Shown: in pieces, positions 54,662 through 63,321 of the stretch
How the letters are laid out: every line of letters begins with the position of its first letter
Position numbering within the stretch: position 1 is the first letter of the stretch
NCBI RefSeq assembly: GCF_013035315.1
Contig: NZ_WQHP01000001.1
Span: 372,001-436,000, forward strand
Source of the DNA: Ruegeria arenilitoris
Lineage (GTDB): Bacteria; Pseudomonadota; Alphaproteobacteria; Rhodobacterales; Rhodobacteraceae
Reading direction: 5' to 3'
DNA: 64,000 bases
Program-made: the position numbers and the translations under genes
The notes under the pieces: model-generated
What the model was told of the DNA's origin: nothing
Database searches by the model: none
Seen by the model: the letters and a program-made list of their open reading frames with translations, nothing else

Positions 54662-56391
54662 GCGACCTCGTGCTCTGTGAAAGGCTCAAGCTCGACTGTG
54701 AACTCTGCGCCAGTTTCCAGATTGGTACCCCGGATGTTACCGCCAAAGCTCTGAACCAAACCATAGGAGATCGAAAGCCCCAGCCCCATCCCCTCGGACG
54801 ATCCAACGGCTTTGGTGGTGTAGAACGGCTCGAACAGTTTTTCAGAGTTCTCAATGCCCGGCCCGATGTCGCGCACGGTCACGGCCAGTTTGTCCCCGGC
54901 TTCGATCCTGATGCGGATTAGCCGGTCGTCCTGTCCGCTCATGGCATCTGCGGCGTTGTTGATCAGGTTGACGAAAACCTGAACCAAACGCACCTCGCCG
55001 CCCCAGGCGTAGACAGGGTTCTTGGGCGGTGCCCAGTCCAAGCGCACGTCCTCAGTCCGCAGCCGCGCCTCGGTCAGTTCAACTGCCGTGTCGATCACGT
55101 GCACCAGATTGACCTTGCCCATGGGTTCGCTTTCGTTGCGGGCAAAGGCGCGCAGGTTCTTGATGATCCGCGCCATTCGAGCGGCCATGGCAGAGATACG
55201 CGTGAGGTTTTCCGAGGCTTTCTCCTCGCGCCCACGCGAAAGGAACGCGGACCCATTGTCTGCGAATTGCTGGATCGCCATCAGCGGTTGGTTTAACTCG
55301 TGACTGATACCGGCTGACATCTGCCCCAAAGCGCTTAGCTTTCCGGCCTGAATCAGCTCCTCCTGCGCGTGTTTGAGGGCGGCCTCGGCATCTTCACGTT
55401 CACGTACTTCACGTCGCAAGGCCATGTTGGCCGCGGTCAAAGCCTGCGTGCGTTGCGCAACACGCGTTTCAAGAACAGCGTTCGCTTCAGCCAGTGTACG
55501 CCGACGTTCCGTCGCCAAATACAGAAGCGCCCCAAAGGCCAGGCAGATCGCGGCGACAGTGGCCGCCTGCAACCCTGCCAGACGCTGTGCCGGGGCCACG
55601 TCCACCAGCACTTCGGCTGTCATGTCGATGACCGGCAGTTCCAACATCAGGTGCAAGGCTCGGCTTGGCAGGTAACGCCCCCAGTTCAGCTTCCAAACCT
55701 CATGCGGGCCGACAAGAACCGAGGCGAAATCGACATCCTCTCCGCTCGGCGGCGTCAGACCTAACTGTCCTTCTTCCCGCTGCCAGAACAACAGGTCCGA
55801 TCTGTTCGAGATAAAGACAATGCCGTCGCCATCAATGAAGAACACCGCCTCGGTACTGCCGCGCCAGGTCTGTTCCACATCCTGCACATCGGCCACAACG
55901 ATCAGCGCACCCTCGACCCGACCATCAAGGCCAAAGGTTGGGGCCGCGTATGAATAGGTACGGTCTCCGCTGAAATCTACAACCCCATGCGCGCTGCCCA
56001 TAGCGCCCTGCATGGCGCGCTGAAACGCCGGGTGGTCGGACATGCTTTCCTGAGCGATTGGCTGGGCCGAGGCCAGCACCCTGCCGCTGCGATCCAGATA
56101 CATCATGTTAACGGCCGAGGTCTTGTCCGCCACGTCCAGCAGTATCGCCCGCGCCGCACGCTTCTGTGCTGGCGTTTCAAGCCTGCGCAGGACGGGATGC
56201 GTTGCCATCAGCACCGCCAATTCCTGATAAACCTGCATCTGAGTGCTCAGCCGGTCCGCGGCCAGTTCCAGATCGGCTTCAGCCTTTTCGCTCAGCTGCG
56301 ACAGCGCCTGACGATAGCCATAGGACCAGACACCAGCAGACAACAGCCCGACGGCAAACAGAAATCCCAGGATGACCCAAACTCTGTGCAT
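54658..56391 (-). CDS. dctB: DctB-like C4-dicarboxylate sensor histidine kinase
   Basis: The 577-residue membrane kinase has helices at about residues 4-24 and 273-293 flanking a periplasmic sensor with a PAS/Cache-type fold (NMMYLDRSGRVLASAQPIAQES, VFFIDGDGIVFISNRSDLLFWQ), a coiled coil, the phospho-His364 in SAGISHELNQPLMAIQQFADN, and the N, G1 and G2 boxes (NLINNAADAM, VRDIGPGI, GSSEGMGLGLSISYG). This is the DctB layout. I use the ATG at 56391; a TTG at 56427 is also in frame. It is upstream of dctD in the same operon and divergent from the P450 gene. Confidence 0.92.
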   Translation of the reverse strand: MHRVWVILGFLFAVGLLSAGVWSYGYRQALSQLSEKAEADLELAADRLSTQMQVYQELAVLMATHPVLRRLETPAQKRAARAILLDVADKTSAVNMMYLDRSGRVLASAQPIAQESMSDHPAFQRAMQGAMGSAHGVVDFSGDRTYSYAAPTFGLDGRVEGALIVVADVQDVEQTWRGSTEAVFFIDGDGIVFISNRSDLLFWQREEGQLGLTPPSGEDVDFASVLVGPHEVWKLNWGRYLPSRALHLMLELPVIDMTAEVLVDVAPAQRLAGLQAATVAAICLAFGALLYLATERRRTLAEANAVLETRVAQRTQALTAANMALRREVREREDAEAALKHAQEELIQAGKLSALGQMSAGISHELNQPLMAIQQFADNGSAFLSRGREEKASENLTRISAMAARMARIIKNLRAFARNESEPMGKVNLVHVIDTAVELTEARLRTEDVRLDWAPPKNPVYAWGGEVRLVQVFVNLINNAADAMSGQDDRLIRIRIEAGDKLAVTVRDIGPGIENSEKLFEPFYTTKAVGSSEGMGLGLSISYGLVQSFGGNIRGTNLETGAEFTVELEPFTEHEVA

Positions 56392-56438
56392 GACATAGGG
56401 TCTTGCATTCAGCGCGCCGCATGGCAAGTCTGCGCCGC

Positions 56439-57620
56439 ATGAAGACGGTCATTCTATCTCCGGTCGATCCGGGTTTCGTTCAAAATCCCTACCCTTTCTA
56501 CGATGAGGCCCGCGCATTCGGCGACCTTGTCTATTGGGAGGATTACGGCAAAGTCGCAGCGGTATCGCATCGCGCGGTCTCCGCCCTGCTAAAGGATCGC
56601 CGTTTTGGCCGCGAGGTGCCTGAGGAGCTGCAAACACCCGGCCCCTCACATCTTGCCCCTTGGCTGGCGGTTGAGGCGCACTCGTTACTTGAAGCCGAGC
56701 CGCCTCGGCACACGCGTTTGCGTGCGTTGGTGATGCGCGCATTTACGTCTCGCGCGATTGCGGCGCTGGAGCCGTCGATCCACGCGCTCAGCCACACGCT
56801 GATCGATTCTTGTCCTGACGCGCCCTTCGACCTGTTGCCTGCGTTTTGCACCCAGATCCCGGTCATCACGATCTGCCGCCTTCTGGGCGTGCCCGAGGAT
56901 ATGGCACCTAGCCTGCTGCGCTGGTCGCATGACATGGTGGCGATGTATCAGGCCAGTCGCACGGCTGAGACCGAGACCGCCGCTGCCAGATCATCGCAAG
57001 AATTCACCGACTTTCTGATCGGGTACATCGACCAACGTCGTGCCGATCCTCAGGACGATCTGATTACGCGGCTGATTACTGCCGAAGAGGACGGAGAGAA
57101 ACTCTCCCGCGATGAGCTGGTGGCCACTTGCATCCTGCTTTTGAATGCCGGGCATGAGGCGACGGTTCATTCTTTGGCAAACGGAGTGAAGACCACACTG
57201 CAGTTGGGTATCGGGCCGCAAGCCTTTGTGCCCGACGCCATCGACGGGACGGTCGAGGAAATCCTGCGCTACGATCCGCCGCTACACATGTTCACCCGCT
57301 ATGCCTACGAAGACATCGAAGCGTTCGGCCACACCTTCAAACGCGGTGATGAGGTCGCTTTGCTGCTAGGGGCTGCGAACCGCGATCCTGTGGTCTGGCC
57401 CGACCCCGACCGGTTCGACCCTGCGCGCGCCATCGTCACGAACACCAGTTTCGGCGGCGGCCTGCATTTTTGCGTCGGCGCGCCGCTTGCACGGATGGAG
57501 ATGCGCATTGGCCTGTCCGTGTTGTTCGAACGGTGCCCTAACCTGCGCCTGAGCGCCAAACCGGAATACTCGAACACCTATCATTTTCACGGGCTGACCC
57601 GTCTGATGGTCGAAAGCTAG
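56439..57620 (+). CDS. Bacterial class I cytochrome P450
   Basis: The 393-residue haem monooxygenase has the oxygen-activation I-helix motif AGHEAT (237-242), the ExxR pair Glu274-Arg277 (EEILR) and the haem-ligand Cys345 in FGGGLHFCVGAPLAR. Bacterial P450s of this type need a separate ferredoxin and reductase, none of which is adjacent. The substrate is unknown. Starts at 56421 and 56439 are both possible, and neither has a strong ribosome-binding site. Its end overlaps the convergent Lrp gene by four bases. Confidence 0.93.
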   Translation: MKTVILSPVDPGFVQNPYPFYDEARAFGDLVYWEDYGKVAAVSHRAVSALLKDRRFGREVPEELQTPGPSHLAPWLAVEAHSLLEAEPPRHTRLRALVMRAFTSRAIAALEPSIHALSHTLIDSCPDAPFDLLPAFCTQIPVITICRLLGVPEDMAPSLLRWSHDMVAMYQASRTAETETAAARSSQEFTDFLIGYIDQRRADPQDDLITRLITAEEDGEKLSRDELVATCILLLNAGHEATVHSLANGVKTTLQLGIGPQAFVPDAIDGTVEEILRYDPPLHMFTRYAYEDIEAFGHTFKRGDEVALLLGAANRDPVVWPDPDRFDPARAIVTNTSFGGGLHFCVGAPLARMEMRIGLSVLFERCPNLRLSAKPEYSNTYHFHGLTRLMVES

Positions 57621-58096
57621 CTCTCGATCAACGCATTCAGCGGCAGCATCGTGGTCGACTTGATCTCTTCCATAGACAGCAGCGCGGTGACGTTATGCAC
57701 GCGCACCTCTGAGATCAGCGCCTGATAGAACTCATCATAGGCGCGCGCGTTCTTTACCCGCACCTTGAGGATATAGTCGATGTCACCAGCCAGCCGGTGC
57801 GCCTCTTGCACTTCAGGCCTGTCGCGCAGGGCTTTGAGGAACTTGTGCTGCCAGTCGGCCTCGTGCTCTGAGGTGCGGATCAGCACAAAGAAAGTCGCCT
57901 CGAACCCCAGCGCTTCGGCGTCGAGCAAAACGGTCTGCTGGCCGATCACTCCGGCCCCTTTGAGTTTGCGTATCCGATTCCAGACCGGGGTCTTGGAACT
58001 ACCGACACGGGCGGCTATTTCGTCCAGCGATTGGCTTGCATCCCGCTGCAGCTCGATCAGAATTTTCCGATCCGTATCGTCAATCCGCACCGACAT
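57617..58096 (-). CDS. Lrp/AsnC-family regulator
   Basis: The 159-residue protein has the AsnC-type helix-turn-helix (DDTDRKILIELQRDASQSLDEIAARVGSSKTPVWNRIRKL) and the RAM ligand-binding domain (EVQEAHRLAGDIDYILKVRVKNARAYDEFY). Such proteins respond to amino acids. It is divergent from the sulfur assimilation operon starting at cobA and probably regulates it. The start at 58096 has AAAGGAAA upstream. Inducer unknown. Confidence 0.88.
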   Translation of the reverse strand: MSVRIDDTDRKILIELQRDASQSLDEIAARVGSSKTPVWNRIRKLKGAGVIGQQTVLLDAEALGFEATFFVLIRTSEHEADWQHKFLKALRDRPEVQEAHRLAGDIDYILKVRVKNARAYDEFYQALISEVRVHNVTALLSMEEIKSTTMLPLNALIES

Positions 58097-58111
58097 TCCA
58101 ATTTTCCTTTC

Positions 58112-58157
58112 GTTTCGAAACAAACGTCCTGAAGCTCACCTCAACTAGAACGTTTGT
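58112..58157. promoter_or_regulatory. Inverted repeats in the lrp-cobA divergent gap
   Basis: GTTTCGAAAC (58112-58121) is a perfect palindrome, and ACAAACGT (58120-58127) is the inverse of ACGTTTGT (58150-58157), giving arms 30 bases apart. The arrangement fits an Lrp-type multi-site operator controlling the sulfur operon and the regulator itself. Unproven. Confidence 0.4.
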
Positions 58158-58239
58158 CCTTATTTACTCGCCCATATGGCGTATTAGCGGGAATATTTCC
58201 TATATTGCAACCCAAGTCAAACCACACTCGGGACCGAAA

Positions 58240-59016
58240 ATGCAGCTTACGCAATCACATAATGCCAAAGGCCATGTCGACTTTGTCGGCGCAGGTCCGG
58301 GCGATGCGGAATTGCTGACGCTCAAAGCGCTGAATGCGTTCGAGCGCGCGGACGTCGTTCTGCATGACCGCCTGATCAGCGCCGAGGTGCTGGAACTGGC
58401 CGGTAAGACCGCGCAACTGGTCGATGTGGGCAAGGCCGGTTTCGGCCCCTCGTGGAAACAGGAAGACATTGACGCCCTGTTGGTCGACTACGCGCTGAAA
58501 GGTCAGCGCGTCGTACGCCTGAAATCCGGCGACCCGACCGTATTTGGTCGCTTGGATGAAGAGATAGAGGCGGTTGAGGCTGCTGGCATCCCGTGGCGGA
58601 TCGTACCGGGTATCACTGCTGCATCCGCGGCAGTGGCCGGAATTGGTCAAAGCCTGACACGGCGTGGACGCAATTCTTCGGTCCGGTTTCTGACCGGCCA
58701 CGACATGAAGGGATTTGCCGATCACGACTGGACTGCGCTGGCACGCGCGGGTTCGGTTGCAGCGATTTACATGGGCAAGAAATCGGCCCGGTTTATCCAA
58801 GGCCGCCTGATCATGCACGGTGCCGACCGCCAGACGCCTGTGACCCTGATCGAGAACGCCTCGCGGCCCGATCAGCGTGTTCTGGAAACGACGCTGGATC
58901 AGCTTCCGACCGATCTGAACGCCGCCGAAATGGACGGCCCAACACTGACATTTTATGGCCTCGCCCCGCGCCAAGCGGCTCAGGCCCTGACCGAATTCAA
59001 GAAGGAGCACGCCTGA
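58240..59016 (+). CDS. cobA: Uroporphyrinogen-III C-methyltransferase (siroheme/precorrin-2 synthesis)
   Basis: The 258-residue enzyme methylates uroporphyrinogen III twice to give precorrin-2, the siroheme precursor needed by sulfite reductase. It shows VDFVGAGPGDAELLTLKALNAFERADVVLHDRL, the KSGDPTVFGRLDEE motif and PGITAASAAVA, all SUMT hallmarks. It is the stand-alone methylase without the CysG oxidase/ferrochelatase half. The start at 58240 has GGGAC upstream. It is first in the operon and shares bases with the next gene. Confidence 0.94.
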   Translation: MQLTQSHNAKGHVDFVGAGPGDAELLTLKALNAFERADVVLHDRLISAEVLELAGKTAQLVDVGKAGFGPSWKQEDIDALLVDYALKGQRVVRLKSGDPTVFGRLDEEIEAVEAAGIPWRIVPGITAASAAVAGIGQSLTRRGRNSSVRFLTGHDMKGFADHDWTALARAGSVAAIYMGKKSARFIQGRLIMHGADRQTPVTLIENASRPDQRVLETTLDQLPTDLNAAEMDGPTLTFYGLAPRQAAQALTEFKKEHA

Positions 59017-59330
59017 TGGCCCGCGCTTTTACCCCCAAAGTGGTCACTGCCAACGATTTGTTGGAAGGTGACGTGATCTATCAAACCGAAGACGACCGCT
59101 GGTCGCGTGAACTGTCCGAGGCCGAGTTGATCACGGACGAGGCGCACGCGCAGGTGCGTCTGTTGGATGCGTCGCGTCAGGCCAACAAGATCGTCGGCGC
59201 TTATCTGGCCGATGCAGTCGCCGGTGACAACGGCCCCGAGCCGACCCACTTCCGGGAAGACTTCCGCCGCACCGGCCCGTCCAACTATGCCCACGGCAAA
59301 CAAGAAACATCCACGCAGCCCCGGGCCTGA
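59016..59330 (+). CDS. DUF2849 protein of the sulfite reductase operon
   Basis: The 104-residue protein (MARAFTPKVVTANDLLEGDVIYQTEDDRW start region, then EAHAQVRLLDASRQANKIVGAYLADA) belongs to the short alphaproteobacterial DUF2849 family, which is nearly always beside cysI and cobA. The start overlaps the cobA stop (TGATG). Its function is unknown but it is presumably tied to sulfite reduction. It has no cofactor motif or membrane segment. Confidence 0.8.
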   Translation: MARAFTPKVVTANDLLEGDVIYQTEDDRWSRELSEAELITDEAHAQVRLLDASRQANKIVGAYLADAVAGDNGPEPTHFREDFRRTGPSNYAHGKQETSTQPRA

Positions 59331-59398
59331 CCTCTGGCCCGTCTCTCTCCCCTTTTCAAGGCCCCAAGGTTCGGGGCTGCAACTAAGGACAGCTAATC

Positions 59399-61063
59399 AT
59401 GTATCGCTACTCCGAGTTCGACACAGCATTTTTGGCAGAACGTAATGCGCAGTTCCGCGCCCAAGTCGAGCGTCGTATTGACGGCTCGCTGACCGAAGAC
59501 GAATTCAAACCTCTGCGCCTGATGAACGGCCTGTATCTGCAACTGCACGCATACATGCTGCGGGTCGCTATCCCTTATGGCACGCTGTCCAGCGCACAGA
59601 TGCGTCAACTGGCTCTGCTGGCTGAAAAGTGGGACAAGGGCTATGGCCATTTCACCACCCGTCAGAACATTCAGTACAACTGGCCGAAACTGAACGACGT
59701 TCCGGACATGCTGGACGCGCTGGCTGAGGTTGGCATGCACGCCATTCAGACCTCGGGCAACACCATCCGCAACGTGACCGCCGACCACTTCGCCGGTGCC
59801 GCCGCGGATGAGGTCGCCGACCCGCGCCCCTACGCCGAACTGCTGCGTCAGTGGTCGACCGACCACCCGGAATTCCAGTTCATGCCGCGTAAGTTCAAGA
59901 TCGCTATCACCGGGTCCGAGAACGACCGCGCTGTGATCAAAGCGCATGACATCGGTCTGCAACTGGTCGAGCGTGACGGTGTTCTGGGTGCCCGCGTCAT
60001 CGTTGGCGGCGGTCTGGGCCGCACGCCGATGATCGGTAAAGAACTGTCCGAATTCGTCGCCTTTGACGATCTGCTGGCCTATCTCGAAGCCACCGTGTCC
60101 GTCTGGAACCAAATCGGCCGCCGCGACAACAAGTACAAAGCGCGCATCAAGATCACCGTGCACGAGCATGGCATCGACGCTATCCGCGCCAAGGTCAACG
60201 AACGCTTCCTGCAGGTCCGCCCGCAGTTCAAGGGTGCGGACATGAACCTGCTGGAAGAGATCAAGGGCCACTTTGCGCCTCCGACCTTCCGCGAAGCATC
60301 GGTCGCGTCGTTCGAAAGTGCCTACACCAACGATCCGGTTTTCCGTTCGTGGGTCGATACAAACATTGCGCCGCACAAGAACGCGGACCACGCGATCGTC
60401 ACGATCTCGATCAAGAAGCACGGCCAGACGCCGGGCGATGCAACTGCCGAGCAGATGCGTGTGATGGCCGATCTGGCCGAAGAGTTCGCCTATGACGAGC
60501 TGCGCATCAGCCATGAGCAGAACGTGATCCTGCCGCATGTCCACAAATCGGACCTGCCCGCGATTCACGCGAAGCTGAAAGAGTACGAATTGGCTACCGC
60601 CAATATCGGCCTGATCAGCGACATCATCGCCTGCCCCGGCATGGATTACTGCGCGCTGGCCACGGCACGTTCGATCCCGGTTGCCCAGCAGATCGCAACT
60701 CGTTTCGATGAGCTGAAGCTGGAGCATGATATCGGCCACCTGAAGATCAAGATCTCGGGCTGCATCAACGCATGTGGTCACCACCACGTGGGTCACATTG
60801 GCATCCTGGGTCTGGATCGCGCAGGCGTCGAGAACTACCAGATCACTCTGGGTGGGGACGCGACCGAAACTGCGGCCGTTGGCGACCGCACCGGTCCGGG
60901 TTTTGCCTATGATGAGATCGTGCCGGCAGTGGAGCGCATCGTGGACACCTATCTGGAACAGCGTGACAGCGCCGAAGAAACGTTCCTCGAAACCTATCGC
61001 CGCGTAGGCATGGCTCCGTTCAAAGCGGCGCTTTACCCCGAGGCGCAGGCCAATGCCGCTTGA
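59399..61063 (+). CDS. cysI: Nitrite/sulfite reductase hemoprotein
   Basis: The 554-residue enzyme reduces sulfite to sulfide with six electrons. It shows the two-fold nitrite/sulfite reductase repeat and the siroheme/[4Fe-4S] cysteines Cys412-X5-Cys418 (CPGMDYC) and Cys455-X3-Cys459 (CINAC), with YGHFTTRQNIQYNWPKL in the N-half. It is the one-chain, ferredoxin-type relative rather than the CysJ-dependent form. Sulfur use, not nitrite, is indicated by its neighbours cysH and cobA. It overlaps cysH by eleven bases. Confidence 0.94.
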   Translation: MYRYSEFDTAFLAERNAQFRAQVERRIDGSLTEDEFKPLRLMNGLYLQLHAYMLRVAIPYGTLSSAQMRQLALLAEKWDKGYGHFTTRQNIQYNWPKLNDVPDMLDALAEVGMHAIQTSGNTIRNVTADHFAGAAADEVADPRPYAELLRQWSTDHPEFQFMPRKFKIAITGSENDRAVIKAHDIGLQLVERDGVLGARVIVGGGLGRTPMIGKELSEFVAFDDLLAYLEATVSVWNQIGRRDNKYKARIKITVHEHGIDAIRAKVNERFLQVRPQFKGADMNLLEEIKGHFAPPTFREASVASFESAYTNDPVFRSWVDTNIAPHKNADHAIVTISIKKHGQTPGDATAEQMRVMADLAEEFAYDELRISHEQNVILPHVHKSDLPAIHAKLKEYELATANIGLISDIIACPGMDYCALATARSIPVAQQIATRFDELKLEHDIGHLKIKISGCINACGHHHVGHIGILGLDRAGVENYQITLGGDATETAAVGDRTGPGFAYDEIVPAVERIVDTYLEQRDSAEETFLETYRRVGMAPFKAALYPEAQANAA

Positions 61064-61814
61064 CCTGATCCAGACGGAACTGGGCAAAGACCGCGCGGAG
61101 TTGACCGAACAGGTCGACGCGCTGAACGCCCGGTTCCGCCACCACAGCGCCCATGATGTCATGCATGGAGCGCTGGAAGAGATCGAAGAGCTTGCTCTGG
61201 TCTCTAGCTTCGGTGCGGAGTCGGTAGTGTTGCTGCACATGGCCGCTGTGGTCGACAAGATGACCCCGATTTTGTTCGTGGACACGCAGATGCTGTTTAC
61301 TGAGACGCTGGAATACCAGCACGAGGTCAGCGAACGTCTGGGCCTGAAGAACGTCCAGATCATCCGCGCCGAGGATGAGGACGTGCAACGCGAAGACCCT
61401 TATGGCGCACTGCGCCTGCGCGACACGGATGCCTGCTGCAACCTGCGCAAGACCTTTCCGCTGCAAAAGGCTTTGGCGGGATATGACGGCTGGATCACCG
61501 GGCGCAAACGGTTTCAGTCCGGAACCCGCGCCGCGCTCGACTTTTTCGAGGTCGAAGACGGCACCGGCCGGATCAAGGTCAACCCGCTGGCCCACTGGGC
61601 GCCCGAAGATGTGCGCGCCTACATGGACGAAAACAACCTGCCCCGGCATCCGCTGGTGGCCAAAGGTTACCCCTCGATCGGCTGTGCGCCCTGCACCTCG
61701 CCGGTCAAAGAAGGCGAAGACCCCCGCGCCGGACGCTGGCGCGATCAGAACAAAGAAGAATGCGGCATCCATTTTGTCGACGGCAAGATGGTGCGCGCTG
61801 GAGAGAAAACATGA
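61053..61814 (+). CDS. cysH: Adenylyl-sulfate (APS) reductase, assimilatory
   Basis: The 253-residue protein reduces APS to sulfite. Besides the P-loop-like SSFGAESVVLLH it has the four [4Fe-4S] ligands Cys128-Cys129 and Cys211-Cys214 and the catalytic Cys237 in ECGIHF. The cluster cysteines indicate the APS-type enzyme rather than the PAPS-type of E. coli. The gene overlaps cysI and the DUF934 gene, so the operon is tightly coupled. Confidence 0.95.
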   Translation: MPLDLIQTELGKDRAELTEQVDALNARFRHHSAHDVMHGALEEIEELALVSSFGAESVVLLHMAAVVDKMTPILFVDTQMLFTETLEYQHEVSERLGLKNVQIIRAEDEDVQREDPYGALRLRDTDACCNLRKTFPLQKALAGYDGWITGRKRFQSGTRAALDFFEVEDGTGRIKVNPLAHWAPEDVRAYMDENNLPRHPLVAKGYPSIGCAPCTSPVKEGEDPRAGRWRDQNKEECGIHFVDGKMVRAGEKT

Positions 61815-62218
61815 ACGTTATTGTAACTGATCAGGGCTTTGCCCCCGATGACTGGACCGATGGCTTTGTCACTCTGGAAGACGCGGCCAATGACGTGGTG
61901 GCGCTGGACGTGGCCTCGGACACCGACCCCGATGAGTTGATTGACCGTTTGGGCAGCGCCCAGATGGTCCGTGTGGACTTTCCGTCCTCGGCCGATGGGC
62001 GCGGTTTCACCATCGCACGCGTGTTGCGACTGAAAGGCTATACAGGCCGCTTGCGCGCCAAGGGCCACGTTCTGGCTGACCAATATGCCATGGCGCGCCG
62101 CAGTGGGTTTGACGAGGTCGAGATCGACAATGCACTGGCGACACGCCAGCCCGAAGATCAGTGGCTTGCCCGTTCCGATTGGCAGAACCACAACTATCAG
62201 GCCCGCCTGCGCGGCTAA
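61811..62218 (+). CDS. DUF934 protein of the sulfate reduction operon
   Basis: The 135-residue protein shows the DUF934 pattern (VVALDVASDTDPDELIDRLGSAQMVRVDFPSSADGRGFTIARVLRLKGYTGRLRAKGHVLADQY). The family is found almost only next to cysI/cysH in proteobacteria; the role is unknown, possibly oxidoreductase support. It starts inside the cysH stop (ATGA) and is the last gene before a terminator. Confidence 0.85.
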   Translation: MNVIVTDQGFAPDDWTDGFVTLEDAANDVVALDVASDTDPDELIDRLGSAQMVRVDFPSSADGRGFTIARVLRLKGYTGRLRAKGHVLADQYAMARRSGFDEVEIDNALATRQPEDQWLARSDWQNHNYQARLRG

Positions 62219-62243
62219 GACCGACAATCGCCAGCTTGTGACT

Positions 62244-62267
62244 TGAAAGGGGCATTAAGCCCCTTTT
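62244..62267 (+). terminator. Terminator at the end of the cys operon
   Basis: Eight-base stem AAAGGGGC / GCCCCTTT with ATTAA loop, ending in a four-T run. Confidence 0.75.
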
Positions 62268-62296
62268 CCTGACTTGGATCAAAGATTAAACGGAGA

Positions 62297-62317
62297 TGTC
62301 GGTTTACCGAACCGACA
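62297..62317 (+). promoter_or_regulatory. Inverted repeat abutting the fpr start
   Basis: Arms TGTCGGTT and AACCGACA surround the five bases TACCG, ending one base before the GTG that opens the fpr frame. As DNA it looks like an operator; as RNA it could form a hairpin at the start of translation. The function is undetermined. Confidence 0.5.
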
Positions 62318-63160
62318 GTGACAACGATGACAGAGATGAAGCCCGTGACCGAAGCAACCGCCGTTAAGGCCCCCGTCCTTCCGGACGCCCAGACAGTAAC
62401 AGATGTCAAACACTGGACCGACAGCCTGTTCTCGTTCAAGGTGTCGCGTCCTGCGTCCTTGCGGTTCCGCTCGGGCGAGTTCGTGATGATCGGTCTGCTG
62501 GGCGACAACGGCAAGGCGCTGCTGCGCGCCTATTCGATCGCCTCGCCTTCGTGGGACGAAGAGCTGGAGTTCTACTCAATCAAGGTGCAGGACGGTCCGC
62601 TGACCTCAAAGCTGCAGCACATCAAGCCGGGCGACCAGATCATCCTGCGGCCCAAGCCGGTTGGCACGCTGGTGCATGACGCTCTGCTGCCCGGTAAACG
62701 CCTGTGGTTCTTTGCCACCGGCACTGGTTTCGCCCCCTTCGCGTCGCTGCTGCGCGAACCGCAGACCTATGAGGATTACGATGAGGTCATCATCACCCAT
62801 ACCTGCCGCGAAGTGGCCGAGCTGGAGTATGGCCGTCAGTTGATCGAAAGCATCCGTCAGGACGAAATGCTGGCCGAGTTGATGGGCGAAGGTTTCGCGG
62901 ACAAGATCCGCTATTACCCGACCACCACGCGGGAAGAGAGCCCCAAAATGGGCCGCATCACAAACCTGCTGAAAGACGGCACCGTGTTTGCTGATCTGGG
63001 TATCGAAGGCGGGATCAAACCGGACACCGACCGCGCCATGGTTTGTGGTTCGCTGGCCTTCAACCTGGACATCAAAGAGATTCTGGAAGAGTTCGGCCTG
63101 CGCGAAGGCGCAAACTCCGAACCTAAGGAATTCGTCATCGAAAAAGCCTTTGTTGGTTAA
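62318..63160 (+). CDS. fpr: Ferredoxin-NADP+ reductase
   Basis: The 280-residue flavoenzyme moves electrons between NADPH and ferredoxin or flavodoxin, and could supply the ferredoxin-type sulfite reductase upstream. FAD contact is seen in LLRAYSIASPSWDEELEFYSI, the NADP part in FFATGTGFAPFASLLREP and the AMVCGSLAFNLDIKEILEEFG end. It is the long bacterial class with an N-terminal extension. GTG at 62318, ATG at 62327 and ATG at 62336 are possible starts; none has a clear ribosome-binding site because of the repeat just upstream. Confidence 0.93.
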   Translation: MTTMTEMKPVTEATAVKAPVLPDAQTVTDVKHWTDSLFSFKVSRPASLRFRSGEFVMIGLLGDNGKALLRAYSIASPSWDEELEFYSIKVQDGPLTSKLQHIKPGDQIILRPKPVGTLVHDALLPGKRLWFFATGTGFAPFASLLREPQTYEDYDEVIITHTCREVAELEYGRQLIESIRQDEMLAELMGEGFADKIRYYPTTTREESPKMGRITNLLKDGTVFADLGIEGGIKPDTDRAMVCGSLAFNLDIKEILEEFGLREGANSEPKEFVIEKAFVG

Positions 63161-63171
63161 TCCAACACAGC

Positions 63172-63198
63172 GGTTCCGGGGTAAATTGCCCCGGAACC
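63172..63198 (+). other. Strong stem-loop between fpr and infC
   Basis: Ten-base stem GGTTCCGGGG / CCCCGGAACC with a seven-base loop, 11 bases after the fpr stop. It lacks a T run, so full termination is uncertain. Confidence 0.6.
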
Positions 63199-63321
63199 CA
63201 CAAAAACCTCTGACAAAACCCGGAATTTTCATGTTGGCTGTTGTTTATGCCGCTTGAATCGGCGTGCAGGCCGGTCTAAATTTCGGGCTCGAATTTCTGC
63301 AATCATCAAAGGAATGAACCC

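Noticed and set aside
58036..58239. N-terminal extension of the cobA frame
   Set aside because: The frame is open upstream but overlaps the start of the divergent Lrp gene and has no family similarity; the start at 58240 fits the family.
59393..61363. 656-codon frame antisense to cysI and cysH
   Set aside because: Antisense shadow of two overlapping, clearly recognised genes.
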